NCBI GenBank assembly: GCA_945870185.1
Contig: CAMBRK010000003.1
Location: 1-64,000 of the forward strand
Reading direction: 5' to 3'
Origin: Aureispira sp. CCB-QB1
GTDB taxonomy: Bacteria > Bacteroidota > Bacteroidia > Chitinophagales > Saprospiraceae
DNA length: 64,000 nucleotides
Shown here: one piece after another, positions 37,243 through 46,722 of the stretch
How the letters are laid out: each line of letters opens with the position of its first letter
How positions within the stretch are numbered: position 1 is the stretch's first letter
The notes under the pieces: generated by a model
What the model was told of the DNA's origin: nothing
The model's input: the letters and a program-made list of their open reading frames with translations, nothing else
Database searches by the model: none
Position numbers and translations under genes: made by a program

Positions 37243-37462
37243 TTATTAAATGATTTTACAATTAAATTAATTCGTTTTTATTGTTGATCAGAGTCATTTG
37301 TTAAATGAGTACTTTAATTCTTAAATGACATTTTTTATAAAAACATGTTCGAAATAATATTAGTTCCTTTTTATTACATAAAATTATAGATCTAATATTC
37401 TTATAATTCTAGTTATTAAGCGATAAAATATTTAAAATTAATTAATTATCTAGAAAGAAGCT

Positions 37463-38671
37463 CTACTCATATATCAAATACTTCTGCCTAACTTCCATAA
37501 ATTTCTTTAAGCCCGGCTGCCACGTTTTCTTAATTTCAGCCTCACTCATACCAGCATCTATCTGTTTGCGAAGCTGATCACTACCGGCAAGTTTATCTAC
37601 AAAATTGTTGTCCAACCAGTATTTTTGTTGGACGGTTTTCATCTGTTTATGGAAGTCAATGAGGTAACTTAGGTCAATGCCTTTTTGGGTTATAATACTA
37701 CCTGTGGTGACTTTGCTTAAGTCTTGTCCATAACAAAGCTGTCCTTTGAGTGGTGGTTCTTTAGCACCTTCATTGGGTTGCGGTGTGAAAGAGAAGTCTG
37801 ATTTTAAGGCAGGATGTCCGATGTATTGAAAAGGTTTTGAAGTTCCTCTTCCCAAAGATAAGATAGTGCCTTCAAAGAAGCAAGTAGAAGGGTAGAGTAG
37901 GATAGACCTGATATCCGGAAGGTTTGGACTTGGTTTTACTGGTAGCTCATAGTAGCTGTTATGGGTATAGTTTTTACAAGGTATAACAATAAGTTCTATC
38001 TGTTTGTCTTTTCCAATCCATCCTTCACCTTGAATCATTTTAGCATATTCGCCTATGGTCATACCATAAACTGTTGGCACGGGATGCATCCCAACGAATG
38101 ACTTGAAGGCAGGGTTTAATATTTCTCCATCTACAAAGTAAGCATTGGGATTTGGTCTGTCCAGTACTATCAAAGGAAGTGAAAATTCGTGACAAGCTTC
38201 CATGACGTAATGTAGCGTAGAAATATAAGTATAAAATCGGAGGCCAACATCCTGAATGTCAAATAATATGAGATCTACATTTTTAAGATCATCAGCAATA
38301 GGTTTTTTCTTTTTTCCATATAGAGATATGATGGGCAATCCTGTTTTTTTATCTCGGGTATCACTGACCACTTCTCCTGCATCGGCTTGACCGCGAAAAC
38401 CATGTTCCGGCGCAAAAACCACCTGAATGTCTACCCCAAGTTTTAATAAGGTATCCACCAGATGTTTGTCTTTGATCATACTTGTCTGATTGACCACCAA
38501 TGCTACTCTTTGATTTTGGAGTATAGGCAAATAAGTCACTACGCGTTCAGCTGCGGTAATGATTTGAGTGGTATCTCTATCTATAGGCTGATATTCACAT
38601 CCTACTCTGCTTTCTTCCGGATGAAAGGTGGCTATAGCTAATACAAAAAACAGGTAAGTGAACAGATTCAT
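37463..38671 (-). CDS. DUF1343 family protein, NamZ-like exo-beta-N-acetylmuramidase
   Basis: A 402-residue exported protein of the DUF1343 family, now represented by NamZ, an exo-lytic beta-N-acetylmuramidase. Family sequences are clear: RVALVVNQTSM near residue 55, VFAPEHGFRGQADAGE near 85, LILFDIQDVGLRFYTYI near 135, PLIVLDRPNPN and the tail region GTSKPFQYIGHP. The signal has a cysteine (SRVGCEYQP) that could be a lipobox, although it is weak. It would recycle peptidoglycan sugars. Confidence 0.88.
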   Translation of the reverse strand: MNLFTYLFFVLAIATFHPEESRVGCEYQPIDRDTTQIITAAERVVTYLPILQNQRVALVVNQTSMIKDKHLVDTLLKLGVDIQVVFAPEHGFRGQADAGEVVSDTRDKKTGLPIISLYGKKKKPIADDLKNVDLILFDIQDVGLRFYTYISTLHYVMEACHEFSLPLIVLDRPNPNAYFVDGEILNPAFKSFVGMHPVPTVYGMTIGEYAKMIQGEGWIGKDKQIELIVIPCKNYTHNSYYELPVKPSPNLPDIRSILLYPSTCFFEGTILSLGRGTSKPFQYIGHPALKSDFSFTPQPNEGAKEPPLKGQLCYGQDLSKVTTGSIITQKGIDLSYLIDFHKQMKTVQQKYWLDNNFVDKLAGSDQLRKQIDAGMSEAEIKKTWQPGLKKFMEVRQKYLIYE

Positions 38672-38685
38672 CTGCTAAAGTTTAA

Positions 38686-38994
38686 TCAGGCCATACCTGC
38701 GGTCGGGAAATTCATAGGCGGCATCATACCTGCTTCAGGGTCTTCTATATTGCCATGCTGAGCTTCGTATCTTCTGATATTGTCTTGGAGTGCCTTCATC
38801 AGCCTTTTGGCGTGTTGTGGAGTCAAAATAATCCTTGACTTTACCTTAGCTTTGGGCACATTGGGCACCAACCTGACAAAGTCAACAATAAACTCTGAGT
38901 GAGAATGCGAGATGATGGCCAAGTTACTGTAAATACCTTCAGCTACTTCTTCGCTAAGTTCTATATTGATTTGATTTTGATTATCTTCTGCCAT
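38686..38994 (-). CDS. DUF3467 domain protein
   Basis: A 102-residue soluble protein of the DUF3467 family: AEGIYSNLAIISHSHSEFIVDFVRLVPNVPKAKVKSRIILTP pattern is recognisable, split here as AEGIYSNLAIISHSHSEF followed by DFVRLVP and RIILTPQHAKRLMKAL. Function unknown. It lies 14 bases before the NamZ-like gene on the same strand. Confidence 0.88.
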   Translation of the reverse strand: MAEDNQNQINIELSEEVAEGIYSNLAIISHSHSEFIVDFVRLVPNVPKAKVKSRIILTPQHAKRLMKALQDNIRRYEAQHGNIEDPEAGMMPPMNFPTAGMA

Positions 38995-39107
38995 TCTAAG
39001 TTTGATTTGATTAAATTAAAACGCAAAATTAGAATAAATATTCTGGAGTTTGTGCAAAATGATAGAATTTAAGTCTTTTTTAGCTTTTATCATTATTTCA
39101 TAAAGTG

Positions 39108-39115
39108 TATCTTTG
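39108..39115 (+). promoter_or_regulatory. -7 box upstream of isocitrate dehydrogenase
   Basis: TATCTTTG matches the TAnnTTTG -7 element, 37 bases before the start codon. The -33 region is only T-rich. Confidence 0.5.
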
Positions 39116-39152
39116 CCTTTTTTAACAAAACAAAATCATACAAAACATTTAT

Positions 39153-40391
39153 ATGGCTTTTAGTAAAATCAAAGTTGCCAATCCCGTGGTAGAACTCGAT
39201 GGCGATGAAATGACAAGAATTATCTGGAAATTTATCAAAGACAAACTCATTTTACCCTATCTTGACATAGATATCAAATACTACGACTTGGGAATGGAAT
39301 ATAGAGATGAGACTGATGATCAGGTGACCATAGACGCCGCACATGCTATCAAAAAATATGGCGTAGGTATCAAATGTGCCACCATCACTCCTGATGAGCA
39401 AAGAGTAGAAGAGTTCAAACTCAAACAAATGTGGAAATCTCCCAATGGTACGATCAGAAATATCTTGGATGGGACTGTTTTTAGAGAGCCTATCGTGATG
39501 AGCAATGTACCACGCTTAGTACCTAATTGGACGTCACCTATCATCATAGGTCGGCACGCTTTTGGTGATCAGTATAGAGCCACAGATACCGTGATCAAAG
39601 GTAAAGGTAAGCTTACGATGACGTTTACAGCTGAAGACGGGCAAGAAACCAGTTGGTCAGTATATGATTTCAAAGGTGATGGTGTGGCGATGTGTATGTA
39701 CAATACAGATGAGTCTATCCGAGGTTTTGCCCATTCATGCTTCAATATGGCATTGTCCAAAGGATGGCCACTATATCTTTCGACCAAAAACACCATCTTA
39801 AAAAAATATGACGGTAGGTTTAAAGATATCTTCCAAGAGATATTCGAAGCAGATTATAAGGCCCAATTTGTTGCAGCAGGTATTGTATACGAGCACAGAC
39901 TTATCGATGATATGGTAGCCAGCGCATTGAAATGGAATGGTAACTTCGTATGGGCTTGTAAAAACTATGACGGTGATGTACAGTCTGATACGGTAGCACA
40001 AGGGTTCGGTTCACTAGGTTTGATGACTTCTGTATTAGTAACTCCCGATGGCAATACTATGGAAGCCGAAGCTGCACACGGTACGGTAACACGTCACTAC
40101 AGAGAGCACCAAGCAGGAAGACCTACATCTACCAACCCAATCGCATCTATCTATGCTTGGACACGTGGATTGGCATTCAGAGGTAAGTTGGACAACAATC
40201 CTGAGTTGATCCGATTTAGTGAAGCTCTTGAAGAAGTGTGTGTAGAAACGGTAGAAAGTGGTAAAATGACCAAAGACTTGGCTGTCATTATTCATGGTAA
40301 CAAAGTCACACATGGCGATCATTATCTTTACACAGAAGAGTTTTTGGAAGCGTTGAACAAAGGATTGAAAGCAAAGTTAGGCTATTCATAA
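39153..40391 (+). CDS. icd: NADP-dependent isocitrate dehydrogenase (IDH1-like)
   Basis: A 412-residue isocitrate dehydrogenase of the homodimeric type shared with eukaryotes (subfamily II): [19 protein letters not shown] at the start, [19 protein letters not shown] (substrate-binding Ser/Asn/Arg set), the YKAQF helix region, [11 protein letters not shown] with the catalytic Asp and [21 protein letters not shown]. It converts isocitrate to 2-oxoglutarate in the TCA cycle. Full length, with its own promoter. Confidence 0.96.
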   Translation: MAFSKIKVANPVVELDGDEMTRIIWKFIKDKLILPYLDIDIKYYDLGMEYRDETDDQVTIDAAHAIKKYGVGIKCATITPDEQRVEEFKLKQMWKSPNGTIRNILDGTVFREPIVMSNVPRLVPNWTSPIIIGRHAFGDQYRATDTVIKGKGKLTMTFTAEDGQETSWSVYDFKGDGVAMCMYNTDESIRGFAHSCFNMALSKGWPLYLSTKNTILKKYDGRFKDIFQEIFEADYKAQFVAAGIVYEHRLIDDMVASALKWNGNFVWACKNYDGDVQSDTVAQGFGSLGLMTSVLVTPDGNTMEAEAAHGTVTRHYREHQAGRPTSTNPIASIYAWTRGLAFRGKLDNNPELIRFSEALEEVCVETVESGKMTKDLAVIIHGNKVTHGDHYLYTEEFLEALNKGLKAKLGYS

Positions 40392-40400
40392 ACAATACAT

Positions 40401-40458
40401 AAGTTTGGCTGGTTAATAAAGGCATGCATGTCAAGATACCTTTTAGCTGGCCAAACTT
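40401..40458 (+). promoter_or_regulatory. Long-range inverted repeat around the gmhB-like start
   Basis: AAGTTTGGC at 40401-40409 and its exact complement GCCAAACTT at 40450-40458 flank a 40-base loop that holds the ATG at 40424. It could fold over the ribosome-binding region of the phosphatase gene. No evidence of function beyond the base pairing. Confidence 0.35.
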
Positions 40459-41008
40459 TAAATTTAACCATGAGTGGTCACTCTTTCTAGACCGCGACGG
40501 TGTGATCAATGAAAGGCTGCCTGATGACTATGTAAAAAAGTGGGACGACTTCAAATTTCTTCCCGGAGTGTTAGACGCCTTGACTGCATTTAACCAATAC
40601 TTCAGCCGAATATTTATCGTCACCAATCAGGCTGGCATAGAAAAAGAATTATATACACATCAGGATTTGAAGCAGATACATGAACAAATGATGGAGTATA
40701 TACAATATCACGGCGGTCGTATTGACGAAATTTACTATTGTCCGTACAAAGGAGATTTGGACCCACTATGCAGAAAACCCAATCCGGGCATGGCATTGGA
40801 AGCCAAAAAGGATTTTCCGGAGATTGATTTTAAAAAATGTATCATGGTAGGAGACTCTGCCAGTGACATCGCTTTTGGCAATAATCTAGGTATGAAAACC
40901 ATTTTAGTAGGAAATAAAGGAGACCAATCAGCTTATATCAATGCTATCCCCGATTGCAGATTGGATTCACTCAAGGATTTTGGAGATTTTGTGGCGGCTA
41001 TGGAGTGA
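40424..41008 (+). CDS. HAD-IIIA phosphatase (GmhB/HisB-like)
   Basis: A 194-residue phosphatase with the HAD catalytic DxD at Asp23 and Asp25 (FLDRDGVIN), motif II FIVTNQAGI, and the KPNPGM plus GDSASDIAFGNNLGM motifs. It resembles D,D-heptose 1,7-bisphosphate phosphatase GmhB, but the zinc-binding Cys/His pattern is incomplete (YYCPYKGDLDPLC), so the substrate is uncertain. Confidence 0.85.
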   Translation: MHVKIPFSWPNFKFNHEWSLFLDRDGVINERLPDDYVKKWDDFKFLPGVLDALTAFNQYFSRIFIVTNQAGIEKELYTHQDLKQIHEQMMEYIQYHGGRIDEIYYCPYKGDLDPLCRKPNPGMALEAKKDFPEIDFKKCIMVGDSASDIAFGNNLGMKTILVGNKGDQSAYINAIPDCRLDSLKDFGDFVAAME

Positions 41009-41213
41009 TTTCACTTAAAAAATCTTATACCTTATAAATCAGCATCAATGTAGTGACATTTTCAAATACATTTGATATCTATGAAACTGATGAATTATAA
41101 AAATGTTATTTTCTTATAATATTTTTCAGATTTGTAAAACAAAAATTACAAAATGTACGTTATACTTTACATAATGTAATTTATAAGTATTATTTATCTC
41201 TAAATTTTAAGAC

Positions 41214-41702
41214 ATGAGTACAAAATTGTTATTGCCACATCAATACAAAAAAATAGGTTGGTGGCTCTTTTTTCCTGGATCTATTTTAGGTTTATATGTT
41301 TTATTTACGAGCTTTGAGTGGGATATGTTAGGTGGAAAGGTATTTACGCTCTATGCTGGAAGTGGATTGAAAATATTGAACGAAAAGGATACAGGTACTT
41401 TTTTTACATGGACTGCTGGTAATTATACCAATACTGTAGTTGGTTTATGGTGCTTGATTTCACTGATGCTGATTGCATTTTCTAAAGAAGAAAGGGAAGA
41501 TGAGTTCATAAGTCAATATAGATTGGAAGCATTGCTTTGGGCTACATATATCAATTATGCCGTATTGATTTTCAGTTTTATTTTCTTTTTTGATTTCGAA
41601 TTTTTGTACGTAATGATTTTCAACATGTTTACTATTTTGATCTTTTTTATAGCGAGACTGAATTACAAACTTTATCAGGAACGAAAAGGTTTAGCATTAT
41701 GA
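41214..41702 (+). CDS. Membrane protein, unknown function
   Basis: A 162-residue protein with about four hydrophobic helices (WWLFFPGSILGLYVLF, NTVVGLWCLISLMLIAF, LLWATYINYAVLIFSFIFF, FLYVMIFNMFTILIFFI). It overlaps the following HTH regulator gene by 4 bases (ATGA). Small membrane protein plus XRE regulator pairs of this kind are common in Bacteroidota; function is unknown. Confidence 0.75.
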   Translation: MSTKLLLPHQYKKIGWWLFFPGSILGLYVLFTSFEWDMLGGKVFTLYAGSGLKILNEKDTGTFFTWTAGNYTNTVVGLWCLISLMLIAFSKEEREDEFISQYRLEALLWATYINYAVLIFSFIFFFDFEFLYVMIFNMFTILIFFIARLNYKLYQERKGLAL

Positions 41703-41899
41703 AAAACACCATTAAAATACAAAGAGCCATCAAAAACATCACACAAGATGACTTGGCTAAAGTCATTGGAGTCTCTAGACAAGCCATAAATGCCATCGAA
41801 ACCAACAAATATGTGCCATCAACCTTATTAGCATTGAAGCTTTCAGCCTTTTTTGAGAAATCCGTAAACGATATTTTTATTTTAGAAGAAGGAGATTGA
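41699..41899 (+). CDS. XRE-family helix-turn-helix regulator
   Basis: A 66-residue regulator consisting of an XRE helix-turn-helix (KNITQDDLAKVIGVSRQAINAIETNKYVPS) and the short tail seen in YozG-like proteins (FFEKSVNDIF). It overlaps the preceding membrane-protein gene by 4 bases and probably regulates it. Confidence 0.88.
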   Translation: MKNTIKIQRAIKNITQDDLAKVIGVSRQAINAIETNKYVPSTLLALKLSAFFEKSVNDIFILEEGD

Positions 41900-41950
41900 A
41901 ATAAAAGCTTTACTTTTGCAATTCTTCATCATTATTAATGTACGATTTTC

Positions 41951-42331
41951 ATGAAAACAAAACTCAGTTCTAGCGCCATCTGGGAAGATATCATCGGGTA
42001 CTCCAGAGCAGTCAAAACGGGCAATATCATAGAGATAGCCGGAACAGCCGCTGTCAGAAATGGAGATGTAGTTCATACGGGTGACCCGTACAATCAAACC
42101 AAGTACATTCTTCAAATCATCGAGCACGTACTCAAACAATTGGATGCATCGTTGGATGATGTGGTACGCACCAGGATATATCTTAAGCACGTGACCGATT
42201 GGGAAGAAGTAGGTCGAGCCCATGGCGAATATTTTAGTAAAATCAAACCCGCAAGTACGATGGTGGCCGTATCTAGTATGATCAATCCGGAGATGCTCGT
42301 AGAAATAGAAGCAACGGCCATTATTTCATAA
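41951..42331 (+). CDS. RidA family protein (enamine/imine deaminase)
   Basis: A 126-residue protein of the YjgF/RidA family: KTGNIIEIAGTAAVRNG, TRIYLKHVTDWEEVGRAHGEYF with the substrate-binding Arg, and MVAVSSMINPEMLVEIEATAI at the end. RidA hydrolyses reactive imines formed by PLP enzymes. It lies 13 bases before queE. Confidence 0.9.
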   Translation: MKTKLSSSAIWEDIIGYSRAVKTGNIIEIAGTAAVRNGDVVHTGDPYNQTKYILQIIEHVLKQLDASLDDVVRTRIYLKHVTDWEEVGRAHGEYFSKIKPASTMVAVSSMINPEMLVEIEATAIIS

Positions 42332-42344
42332 TTTCAATGTGTAC

Positions 42345-42971
42345 ATGTACAAAATCAAAGAAATATATTATACCATACAAGGAGAAGGCTACTACACGGG
42401 CAGACCTGCTTTGTTTTGTAGATTTGCCGGCTGCAATCTGTGGTCGGGTAGGGAAGAGGATAGGGACAAAGCCATCTGTAAATTCTGTGATACCGATTTT
42501 TGGGGTACAGATGGTGTTAATGGTGGTAAATATACCGGAGAATCCTTGGTCAAAGTTTTAATGTCTTTATGGCCAAAATCAAATATAACTCCTTTTATTG
42601 TCTGCACAGGTGGAGAACCGGGATTGCAAATGGATCAGGACCTGATCGATTTATTGCATGCTCATGATTTTGAAATAGCTATAGAAACCAATGGAACTGT
42701 ATCCTTGCCCGACGGTATCGATTGGATTTGTGTAAGTCCGAAGGCCGATACAGATATCATCATCACCCGTGGTAATGAACTTAAACTGGTATACCCGCAA
42801 AAGGAAAATCATCCATCACAGTACCAACATCTGGATTTTGAACATTTTTATTTGCAACCCTTGGATGATGCTGCACAGTCACAACATATCCAATCTTGCG
42901 TAGCATACTGTCTCCAACATCCCTTGTGGAAACTAAGCCTGCAAACCCATAAGTTTATAGGTATAGATTAG
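42345..42971 (+). CDS. queE: 7-carboxy-7-deazaguanine synthase QueE
   Basis: A 208-residue radical-SAM enzyme of queuosine precursor synthesis, converting 6-carboxy-tetrahydropterin to 7-carboxy-7-deazaguanine. It begins MYKIKEIYYTIQGEGYYTGR and has the QueE cluster motif CX14CX2C at Cys30, Cys45 and Cys48, unlike the usual CX3CX2C of radical-SAM proteins. CTGGEPGLQ is the glycine-rich SAM-binding strand. ATG 42345 is preferred; a GTG at 42339 would add two residues. Confidence 0.92.
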   Translation: MYKIKEIYYTIQGEGYYTGRPALFCRFAGCNLWSGREEDRDKAICKFCDTDFWGTDGVNGGKYTGESLVKVLMSLWPKSNITPFIVCTGGEPGLQMDQDLIDLLHAHDFEIAIETNGTVSLPDGIDWICVSPKADTDIIITRGNELKLVYPQKENHPSQYQHLDFEHFYLQPLDDAAQSQHIQSCVAYCLQHPLWKLSLQTHKFIGID

Positions 42972-43788
42972 TGAATGGGTTAATGAGTAAATGTGTGAAT
43001 GATGTAATTTGTGAATGATATAGTGAGTAAGTTTGTTCATGCGTAAATTTGTGAATCCAATAAATGATATCACTTTTGTACCAAAGAATGTTACCACCCA
43101 CATGATTACTCTAAATTTTCCGCCAAATTTGAATTGGTTATTAAAATTTTTGAAGCAGATTTTTCTTCAAATATTGAGTTCACTCCAAAAAGTCAAAAAT
43201 GGATAAATGCCACTCTTGTGACGCCCAAGCGTTAAAGTCTCCAAGACTCCAAGGTTCGTAAATATTTGAATATTAATTGTTTGATATTTACAATTTTTTG
43301 TGTTTTTGTGCCTTTAACGCTTTAATGCGTCACAAGTTGTGGCAAGATTTTAGTTTTCGAATTGGACTCAATATTAAGTTACAAAGTAGTCATACAATGT
43401 CAGAAGCAAGATTAGATTTCGTTGCCTTCCCTAATTAGGGAATAGCCCGAAAAAAATATACATTACTAAAATCACCGATTTTTCGGAATCAATTCCAAAA
43501 AAGTGTATTTTATGGTAAAAAACAAACCATGTGACAAAAGAACTAATAACTCACCTGGACGACAAAAAGACAAAGTAATCCATGGTACTATCGTCAAAAT
43601 GATCACTCTTGAACCAACAAATACATATTTTCATTGAGGATCTCAGTTTTGAAAGCGATAGGGATAGTAACGAGCACGACCATAGCATAGTGAAGGAAGT
43701 AAAGTGGATAGCCCGACCCTTTGGGGATCGCCCATAAAGATATCAATTATAAGTTCCTATTTTATGGTATTAGTGATCTTGTTTGACA
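42972..43788. other. 817-base intergenic region with repeats
   Basis: No ORF. In order: a TGTGAATGA-type low-complexity tract (42972-43060); the inverted-repeat element copy 3 (43170-43375); the perfect palindrome TTCCCTAATTAGGGAA at 43427-43442; and a GC-richer hairpin-bearing stretch (about 43650-43735, with GCCCGACCCTTTGGGGATCGCC). It looks like a recombination-tolerant spot between convergent genes queE and purF. Confidence 0.6.
43170..43375. repeat. Inverted-repeat element, copy 3
   Basis: A 206-base element bounded by AATATTGAGT and GACTCAATATT. Its reverse complement aligns along its full length with 20682-20886 (for example TGCCACAACTTGTGACGCA and TTTAACGCTTGGGCGT are shared). It is able to form a long hairpin. 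Confidence 0.87.
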
Positions 43789-45687
43789 TTAATACGCCCG
43801 TTCGTCGCTGTTTTTCATGTAATTCATAAATGCTCTGTTGACTACTCTCATACCACCGGGTGTAGGATAGTCACCAGAAAAATACCAGTCACCGTGATGA
43901 TTAGGACATGCTTGATGTAAGTCTTCTATACTTTGATAAATGACTTGAACTTCAGGCGTGATGTTTTCAGGCGTCACCAAGGTAGATATTTTGGCAGAGA
44001 TTTGTTCATCTGTATAGTGAGCGTACAAAGCTTTGACCTGATTGGTGACTTGTTCTATCGGGAGGCTCTCTTGCTCCTGACATTTTTGAAATACTTCGTC
44101 CATGAGATGTGCTTTACCATCTTCGTGGAGGAGCTCTACGAGTGCACGGAAAGCTACAAACTCTTTCATCTTACTCATATCTATGCCATAACAATCGGGA
44201 TATCTGATCTGTGGTGCTGAAGATACGATGATGATTTTTTTGGGCTTCAGTGTAGAAAGTATATAGATAATGCTTTCCTTTAGGGTAGTGCCTCTTACGA
44301 TGGAGTCATCTATGAGCACCAAGGTATCGATTCCGTTTTGAACGATACCATAAGTGACATCATACACGTGGGACACCATCTGATTACGGGAAGCATCATC
44401 AGCAATGAATGTCCGGAGTTTTTCATCCTTTACAGCCAATTTTTCGGCTCGGATCGATAGGTTCATTATTTTTTGGAGTACTTCATCGGTCAGTTCATTC
44501 TTTTGGGTTAGTTCCAGTATCTTTTGACTCTTGATTTCATTAAGCTTGGCTTCTAGACCTTTGACCATACCAAAAAAGGCTACCTCGGCCGTATTGGGTA
44601 TAAAGGAGAAGATAGTATTCTCGATATCGTAGTTGATGGCCTTCATGATCTTTTCGGCGAGCAACTCTCCTAGTTTTTTGCGTTCCAGGTAGATGTCTCG
44701 ATCTGTACCTCGGCTGAAGTAAATACGCTCAAAACTGCATGCCGATGGTGCTGTGGGCTCTTTGCAAGCTTCTTCGGTGACAGTACCATTTTTTTTGATG
44801 ATCAGGGCATGACCCGGCTTAAGTTCTTTGACTTGGAAATATCGGATATTAAGGCTTGTCTGTATCGCCGGCCTTTCTGAGGCCACCACTACGATCTCAT
44901 CATCTACATAATAAAATGCCGGCCGAATACCACCCGGATCTCTAAGTACGAATGCATCGCCATGTCCGATGAGTCCTGCCATGACATATCCACCATCGAA
45001 CTTACGGCATGACCGCTGCAAAAGTCTCTGTACATCGAGATGTTCTGCTATTAACTTATTGATCTCTTGAATGCTATATCCTTCAGGCTTAAACCAGTTA
45101 AACAATCGCTGTACCTCATCATCCAGAAAGTGACCGATTTTTTCCATCACGGTCACAGTATCTGACTTTTCTTTGGGATACTGACCGAGGTCGAGCAATT
45201 CACCAAATAATTCGTCCACATTAGTCAGATTAAAGTTGCCCGCAAGCACCAGATTTCGGGTGATCCAGTTATTTTGACGGAGGAAAGGATGCACGGTTTC
45301 TATAGTATTGACACCATGCGTACCATACCGGAGATGTCCCAAAAGCAACTCTCCTGTGTAAGGTTTGTTGGCTTTAAGCCAAGCAGGATCATTGAGTTGT
45401 TCGGGAGTGATATCCTGAAAATGCGCAAAAACGCCTTCAAAAAGGTCTTTGAGATATTGTGGGCTATTGCTGCGTTTTCTACTGATATATCGGGTACCGG
45501 GTTCGGAGTCCAGCTTTATAGTAACGAGCCCTGCACCATCCTGGCCTCTATTGCGTTGCTTTTGGAGCAAGAGATTCATTTTGTTGAGACCATAAAGAGC
45601 AGTCCCATATTTTTTGTGGTAGTAGTCTATGGGCTTCAGAAGGCGGATCATCGCTAGTCCGCATTCATGTTTTATGGCGTCACTCAT
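43789..45687 (-). CDS. purF: Amidophosphoribosyltransferase (PurF-like, Bacteroidota type)
   Basis: A 632-residue enzyme of the first committed step of purine synthesis: PRPP plus glutamine gives phosphoribosylamine. The N-terminal nucleophile is Cys9 (HECGLAM), exposed by removal of an 8-residue propeptide. Glutaminase features NRGQDGAG and GHLRYGTHG follow, then FDGGYVMAGLIG, and the PRPP-binding loop VLIDDSIVRGTT. It is longer than the usual ~500 residues through an insert of about 100 residues, a known feature of the long PurF variant in this phylum. A -7-like box TAACTTTG lies on its strand at 45723-45730. Confidence 0.92.
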   Translation of the reverse strand: MSDAIKHECGLAMIRLLKPIDYYHKKYGTALYGLNKMNLLLQKQRNRGQDGAGLVTIKLDSEPGTRYISRKRSNSPQYLKDLFEGVFAHFQDITPEQLNDPAWLKANKPYTGELLLGHLRYGTHGVNTIETVHPFLRQNNWITRNLVLAGNFNLTNVDELFGELLDLGQYPKEKSDTVTVMEKIGHFLDDEVQRLFNWFKPEGYSIQEINKLIAEHLDVQRLLQRSCRKFDGGYVMAGLIGHGDAFVLRDPGGIRPAFYYVDDEIVVVASERPAIQTSLNIRYFQVKELKPGHALIIKKNGTVTEEACKEPTAPSACSFERIYFSRGTDRDIYLERKKLGELLAEKIMKAINYDIENTIFSFIPNTAEVAFFGMVKGLEAKLNEIKSQKILELTQKNELTDEVLQKIMNLSIRAEKLAVKDEKLRTFIADDASRNQMVSHVYDVTYGIVQNGIDTLVLIDDSIVRGTTLKESIIYILSTLKPKKIIIVSSAPQIRYPDCYGIDMSKMKEFVAFRALVELLHEDGKAHLMDEVFQKCQEQESLPIEQVTNQVKALYAHYTDEQISAKISTLVTPENITPEVQVIYQSIEDLHQACPNHHGDWYFSGDYPTPGGMRVVNRAFMNYMKNSDERAY

Positions 45688-45960
45688 ATGTGATGTGTGG
45701 TTATGGTCATTTTATCAAAGTGCAAAGTTAATAGAATTGTATGGGTATATGAAAGATTTTCTTATTTTAATTTGAATAGATGGATTATTGATTTTATATA
45801 CCCTATATCACTATTTATCCAGTTGATTGATAGAAATTTTGGTTTGCTAATATCTATTTTTGAAATGGATTTTTATCTTTATCGGGTTGTTTGTCACCTT
45901 CAATCCCATAAAAATGGGTTTTGCTTCAGTATTCTTTGGATTCGCACTTTTTTTGAGTAC

Positions 45961-46017
45961 TCACATCATCATGTGACAATTTAAAAATAAAAATCATTGA
46001 ATTTGTAACTATTTTTG
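45961..46017 (+). promoter_or_regulatory. Shared operator and promoter, copy 1 (response regulator)
   Basis: Inverted repeat TCACATCATCATGTGA at 45961-45976, 33 bases before the -7 element TATTTTTG at 46010-46017; the start codon follows at 46038. Identical operator and spacing occur at 52557 and 59571. There is no TTTG -33 box, so an activator may be needed. Confidence 0.75.
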
Positions 46018-46037
46018 CAACATTAAATGCGAAAGTC

Positions 46038-46679
46038 ATGAGCAACAAGATTAGGGTGGCTATTTACGAAGATAATGCGGGATTGAGAGAGATCCTGGCA
46101 TCTATTATCAGAGAGTCAGAAGAGTTCGAATTGACAGGAGAGTTTGGTCACTGCCTTGATGTGGTGCAAAATACCAAAGCATTTGCCCCTGAGGTCATCA
46201 TTATGGATATAGACATGCCGGGGCGTACAGGCATCGAAGGCGTCCAAGAGTTGAAATCTCATTATCCTGATATAGAAGTCATTATGAATACGGTCTTCGA
46301 TGATGATGATCGAATATTTAATGCCTTAAAAGCAGGTGCTACCGGTTACTTGCTGAAAAAAAATTCATTGGCTACCTTGCTGACAGCCATCAAAGATGTG
46401 AAAAATGGAGGTGCTCCGATAAGCCCTTCTTTAGCCAGAAAGGTGTTACAGTTGCCTTTTGCTGCAGGCAAAGCTTCTGAATCTACCTATAACCTATCTG
46501 AGCGTGAGATAGAAATATTAAAATCTCTTTCCAAAGGCCTTAGTTATAAAATGGTGGCGGGTGAGATGCTCATTAGTTTAGATACAGTACGGACCTATGT
46601 TAAGCGGATTTATGAAAAATTACATGTACATTCAGTCACTGAGGCCGTTCATAAGGTATTTATTGAAAAAAAGAATTAG
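46038..46679 (+). CDS. NarL/LuxR-type response regulator
   Basis: A 213-residue two-component regulator. The receiver domain (about 5-120) has the phosphoacceptor Asp57 in IIMDIDMPG, the acidic pair near residue 12 (YEDNAG) and Lys in LLKKNS. A NarL-type HTH domain (about 148-210, LSEREIEILKSLSKGLSYKMVAGEMLIS...VRTYVKRIYEKLHVHS) follows. It lies directly before, and probably pairs with, the propeller-type histidine kinase. Its promoter carries the shared inverted repeat. Confidence 0.94.
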   Translation: MSNKIRVAIYEDNAGLREILASIIRESEEFELTGEFGHCLDVVQNTKAFAPEVIIMDIDMPGRTGIEGVQELKSHYPDIEVIMNTVFDDDDRIFNALKAGATGYLLKKNSLATLLTAIKDVKNGGAPISPSLARKVLQLPFAAGKASESTYNLSEREIEILKSLSKGLSYKMVAGEMLISLDTVRTYVKRIYEKLHVHSVTEAVHKVFIEKKN

Positions 46680-46722
46680 TTTTATTCCTTTATTTTATTA
46701 TATCTGTAATGCCATAAATATC

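Noticed and set aside
42972-43060. CRISPR array or regular tandem repeat
   Set aside because: Units are irregular, short and without spacers of constant length.
45697-45984. 95-codon open frame upstream of the response regulator
   Set aside because: Hydrophobic but without family similarity, and it overlaps the shared operator at 45961; probably chance.
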